Origin: Lutibacter maritimus
GTDB taxonomy: Bacteria > Bacteroidota > Bacteroidia > Flavobacteriales > Flavobacteriaceae
Length of the DNA: 64,000 nucleotides
Reading direction: 5' to 3'
Assembly: GCF_900116115.1 (NCBI RefSeq)
Contig: NZ_FOZP01000004.1
Span: 294,089-358,088, forward strand
Made by a program: the position numbers and the translations under genes. Each line of letters begins with the position of its first letter. The first letter of the stretch is position 1. Below are positions 61,900 to 64,000 of the stretch, one piece after another. Under the pieces are notes generated by a model, which searched no databases, was not told the DNA's origin, and worked only from the letters and a program-made list of their open reading frames with translations.

Positions 61900-62823
61900 T
61901 TAGAAATATCTAGGAGATTTTAATTTGTTTTTCATAAATCTGAATTCATACATCAACAATATTTCGTGTGAACCAGATGTATATGGTCTAATTTCTCCAG
62001 TTGGAATTTCATAAGTGTATCCAACTCTAAATTGATCGGTAACTTGAAAATCAACTAAAGCACCTATATCTCTTTGATCTCCGTTAAATCTATACGAGCC
62101 TCCAAGCCAAAATTTTTCATTAAATAAAAAGTTTGCAGATAAATCGGTTGAAATTGGAGCTCCCTCAGTATATTTAAATAAAAAGGATGGTTTTAATTTT
62201 ATATTATCACTTAAATCAAATACATACCCTCCAATCCCATAAAAATGAACAGTCTCCAATGCTGCATATTCAGTTTTATTATTTAAATCATGATTAATCA
62301 TTTTTGGAACAGATAACCCAAAATACCATTTATCTGAGTGTAAAAGAATACCTACTCCAAAATTGGAATTCCATCTATTTAATCTTTCATCAAAGTAAGG
62401 ATCTTGGCCTGCTTCTGCTGAGTTATACAATTCTTCTGCTAATTTATAATAGGTCATCCCTCCTTTTATTCCAAAACTCAACTTTGTTGCATCATCCACA
62501 TCAATAGTATAAGAAAAATCTGCATACACATATGTAAAGTTTTCAAATCCAGTTTTATCATTTATTAAAGATAAACCTAAACCTACTTTTTCATTTCTAA
62601 GTGGTGAATGAATTGACAATGTTTGGGTTTGAGGACCTCCATCAAAACCAGCCCATTGATTTCTGTTCAATGCAACAATGCTTAACGCTTGTCTACTTCC
62701 TGCATAAGCTGGATTTACTGCTATTGTATTATACATATACTGTGTAAACTGAGGTAATTGTTGTGCATTCGAATATTCAAATCCAATAACAAACATTACT
62801 ATAATAATAATTAATCGCTTCAT
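61900..62823 (-). CDS. Type IX secretion system membrane protein, PorP/SprF family
   Basis: A 307-residue outer membrane protein with a signal peptide (about 1-20, ending SNAQ). It has the family start QLPQFTQYMYNTIAVNPAYAGSR, then GFDGGPQTQTLSIHSPL and repeated amphipathic beta strands up to the terminal MYEFRF. PorP/SprF proteins are required for surface display of the type of adhesin encoded next to them. It starts 11 nt after the adhesin gene's stop, so the three genes form one operon. Confidence 0.95.
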   Translation of the reverse strand: MKRLIIIIVMFVIGFEYSNAQQLPQFTQYMYNTIAVNPAYAGSRQALSIVALNRNQWAGFDGGPQTQTLSIHSPLRNEKVGLGLSLINDKTGFENFTYVYADFSYTIDVDDATKLSFGIKGGMTYYKLAEELYNSAEAGQDPYFDERLNRWNSNFGVGILLHSDKWYFGLSVPKMINHDLNNKTEYAALETVHFYGIGGYVFDLSDNIKLKPSFLFKYTEGAPISTDLSANFLFNEKFWLGGSYRFNGDQRDIGALVDFQVTDQFRVGYTYEIPTGEIRPYTSGSHEILLMYEFRFMKNKLKSPRYF

Positions 62824-62834
62824 AGTTTTTGTTT

Positions 62835-64000
62835 TTAGTGAGTCCCTAAATATATATATCCCGTAATTGGTTTGTATCCACTACCAATTATTTTAACTAT
62901 ATAATAATAAGTTCCTGTTGGTAATTTATTATTTGTATTAAAGGTTAATCCTGAATTATCGTGATATCCTTTCCAATTGTTTTGATAATTGGTAGATTGA
63001 TATACTATTTTTCCCCATCTATTAAATATTTGAACTTCGGCAGTAAATCCACAAGATGCAACATCTGAAATTGTAAATGCATCATTTACACCATCATCAT
63101 TTGCTGTTACAACTTTAGATATTTCAATTGTTCCTTCTGTAGAACAAGGTAATACTATACAGTCGTCATTTACATTTACATATACTGTAATCTTTCTACC
63201 ACAATCTCCTGGCTCAGTATAGGTAAATTCATAATCTCCCAGGTTAACAATGCTAGGATCGAATAATTCACCTACTAAACCACCGCTATTATTATCATCC
63301 TTCCAATTTCCGCCTTCAACATAACTCTCAACCAACAAATCTTTTAAACTAAATGGAACCTCAGATATACACAATGATATAGACTTACCGTCTAGGTCTT
63401 GAGTTCCATAGTTTGAAACAACATTTATAGCAGCTATACTTGTTGAACAACCATTATTGCTATCCCTAACCGTAACTGAATAAACTCCCGGTTGCGTAAC
63501 AGTTATTGAAGATGTAGTTGCCCCAGTATTCCATAGGTAACTTGCTGTTCCTTGAACAATTGAATTACTTGCATCTAGTATAATTGATGTTCTTGAACAA
63601 GTTAACTCTTGATTACCGCTAATATTTACTATTGGTTTTACAATATCTTGAGTAACTTTAAAAGTTGCCGTATCAGAACATCCATTAGTTCCAACTGAAA
63701 CTACTAAGTAATAATCACCTGGCGCGGTCACCTGAATTTGAGGAGTTGTTGCTCCTGTACTCCATAAGTAGGTTGCATTACCTGTAAATACTGATGAACT
63801 TCCATCTAAAACTACACTGGTTGTTATACAACTTAAATTACCACTGCTTTTTATTTCAGCTTGAACTACTGATTTATTTTCTTTAACTACTATTGAAGTT
63901 GTTGCTGAACATCCATTATCACTGTCTGTTACTGTAACCGTATAATCACCAGGCGCTATAACGTCAATACTTGCTGTTGTTGCTCCTGTATTCCATAGGT
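62835..64000 (-). CDS. Gliding motility-associated adhesin, C-terminal part (5' end beyond window)
   Basis: The frame is open from the right edge to the stop at 62835 (387 residues visible). At the N-terminal side are Ig-like repeats of 77 residues, each starting LW(N/S)TGATT with a Cys in NGCS and another in LSC/LTC. The last 95 residues are a type B T9SS C-terminal sorting domain: VVTANDDGVNDAFTI, VQIFNRWGKIVYQS, LPTGTYYYIVKI and the end GYIYLGTH. This is a SprB-like cell-surface protein exported by the type IX system and probably used in gliding or attachment. A GTG at 63731 is not the start; coding clearly continues upstream. Confidence 0.93.
   Translation of the reverse strand, partial: LWNTGATTASIDVIAPGDYTVTVTDSDNGCSATTSIVVKENKSVVQAEIKSSGNLSCITTSVVLDGSSSVFTGNATYLWSTGATTPQIQVTAPGDYYLVVSVGTNGCSDTATFKVTQDIVKPIVNISGNQELTCSRTSIILDASNSIVQGTASYLWNTGATTSSITVTQPGVYSVTVRDSNNGCSTSIAAINVVSNYGTQDLDGKSISLCISEVPFSLKDLLVESYVEGGNWKDDNNSGGLVGELFDPSIVNLGDYEFTYTEPGDCGRKITVYVNVNDDCIVLPCSTEGTIEISKVVTANDDGVNDAFTISDVASCGFTAEVQIFNRWGKIVYQSTNYQNNWKGYHDNSGLTFNTNNKLPTGTYYYIVKIIGSGYKPITGYIYLGTH
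63405..63998 (-). repeat. 231-nt in-frame repeats of the adhesin
   Basis: Units of exactly 77 codons begin at 63998, 63767 and 63536, the third being cut after 44 codons. DNA similarity is seen around the LW-TGATT and PG-Y segments. More copies are expected to the right of the window. Confidence 0.8.

Noticed and set aside
1..64000. CRISPR array, insertion sequence, prophage or toxin-antitoxin pair
   Set aside because: No regularly spaced direct repeats, transposase, integrase or phage-like genes were seen on either strand.

Overview
The window is AT-rich chromosomal DNA from a member of the Bacteroidota, most likely a marine-type Flavobacteriaceae. The evidence is a type IX secretion/gliding cluster at the right edge, many short lipoproteins, promoters of the Bacteroidota form TTG-N18..20-TAnnTTTG, an almost complete lack of Shine-Dalgarno sequences, several TTG starts, and families typical of this group (DUF3127, DUF6146, M49 peptidase lipoprotein, stand-alone MnmD, PorP/SprF). 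I cannot fix the genus from the sequence alone.

Layout. 1-5.7 kb is a methionine/SAM block: a fused homoserine acetyltransferase-aspartate kinase behind a SAM-I riboswitch, metY behind two tandem Met/Cys-rich leader peptides that each end in a transcription attenuator, a DM13 lipoprotein, and metK behind a SAM-II riboswitch. Three kinds of RNA control therefore act on three steps of one pathway within 4.5 kb. A tRNA-Leu(UAG), an M20 dipeptidase, an M49 peptidase and nadAB-ilvE follow (5.8-15.8 kb). 16-21.4 kb holds mnmD, a glycosyltransferase with an LPG-flippase-like membrane protein, ruvC and hemW.

21.4-27.3 kb is a complete trans-4-hydroxy-L-proline catabolic set: AraC regulator, pyrroline-hydroxycarboxylate deaminase, ketoglutarate semialdehyde dehydrogenase, hydroxyproline epimerase and D-amino-acid oxidoreductase. 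It is followed by a MarR regulator and, behind two perfect 14-bp palindromes, a tight eleven-gene operon (28.0-37.8 kb). That operon encodes a divergent ribosomal protein bS21 paralogue, a GNAT acetyltransferase, a sodium/solute symporter, an M20D amidohydrolase, an alanine-racemase-like enzyme, ArgB, ArgD, ArgC, ArgJ and an ornithine-racemase-like enzyme. Its visible chemistry runs from glutamate through N-acetyl intermediates to ornithine and then probably D-ornithine. It looks like a specialised ornithine system, not the housekeeping arginine operon, and I consider it and the metY leader the two most interesting parts of the window.

37.9-58.4 kb is mostly housekeeping: S37-type peptidase, DUF4407, PhnA-like protein, tag, rlmN, queA, aroA, a large VPS10/sortilin-type secreted protein, MazG-like protein, aat, a DUF3127 protein with an SSB-like tail, flavin reductase, histidine kinase, HIT, greA, a Rieske-like lipoprotein without its histidine ligands, purK-purE and an M3 peptidase. 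58.9-64 kb has a CAP lipoprotein, a small ORF, duplicated structured intergenic elements, and the gliding/T9SS trio (OmpA/TPR protein, PorP/SprF, and the C-terminal part of a repeat adhesin that runs off the window). No insertion sequence, prophage or CRISPR array was seen.
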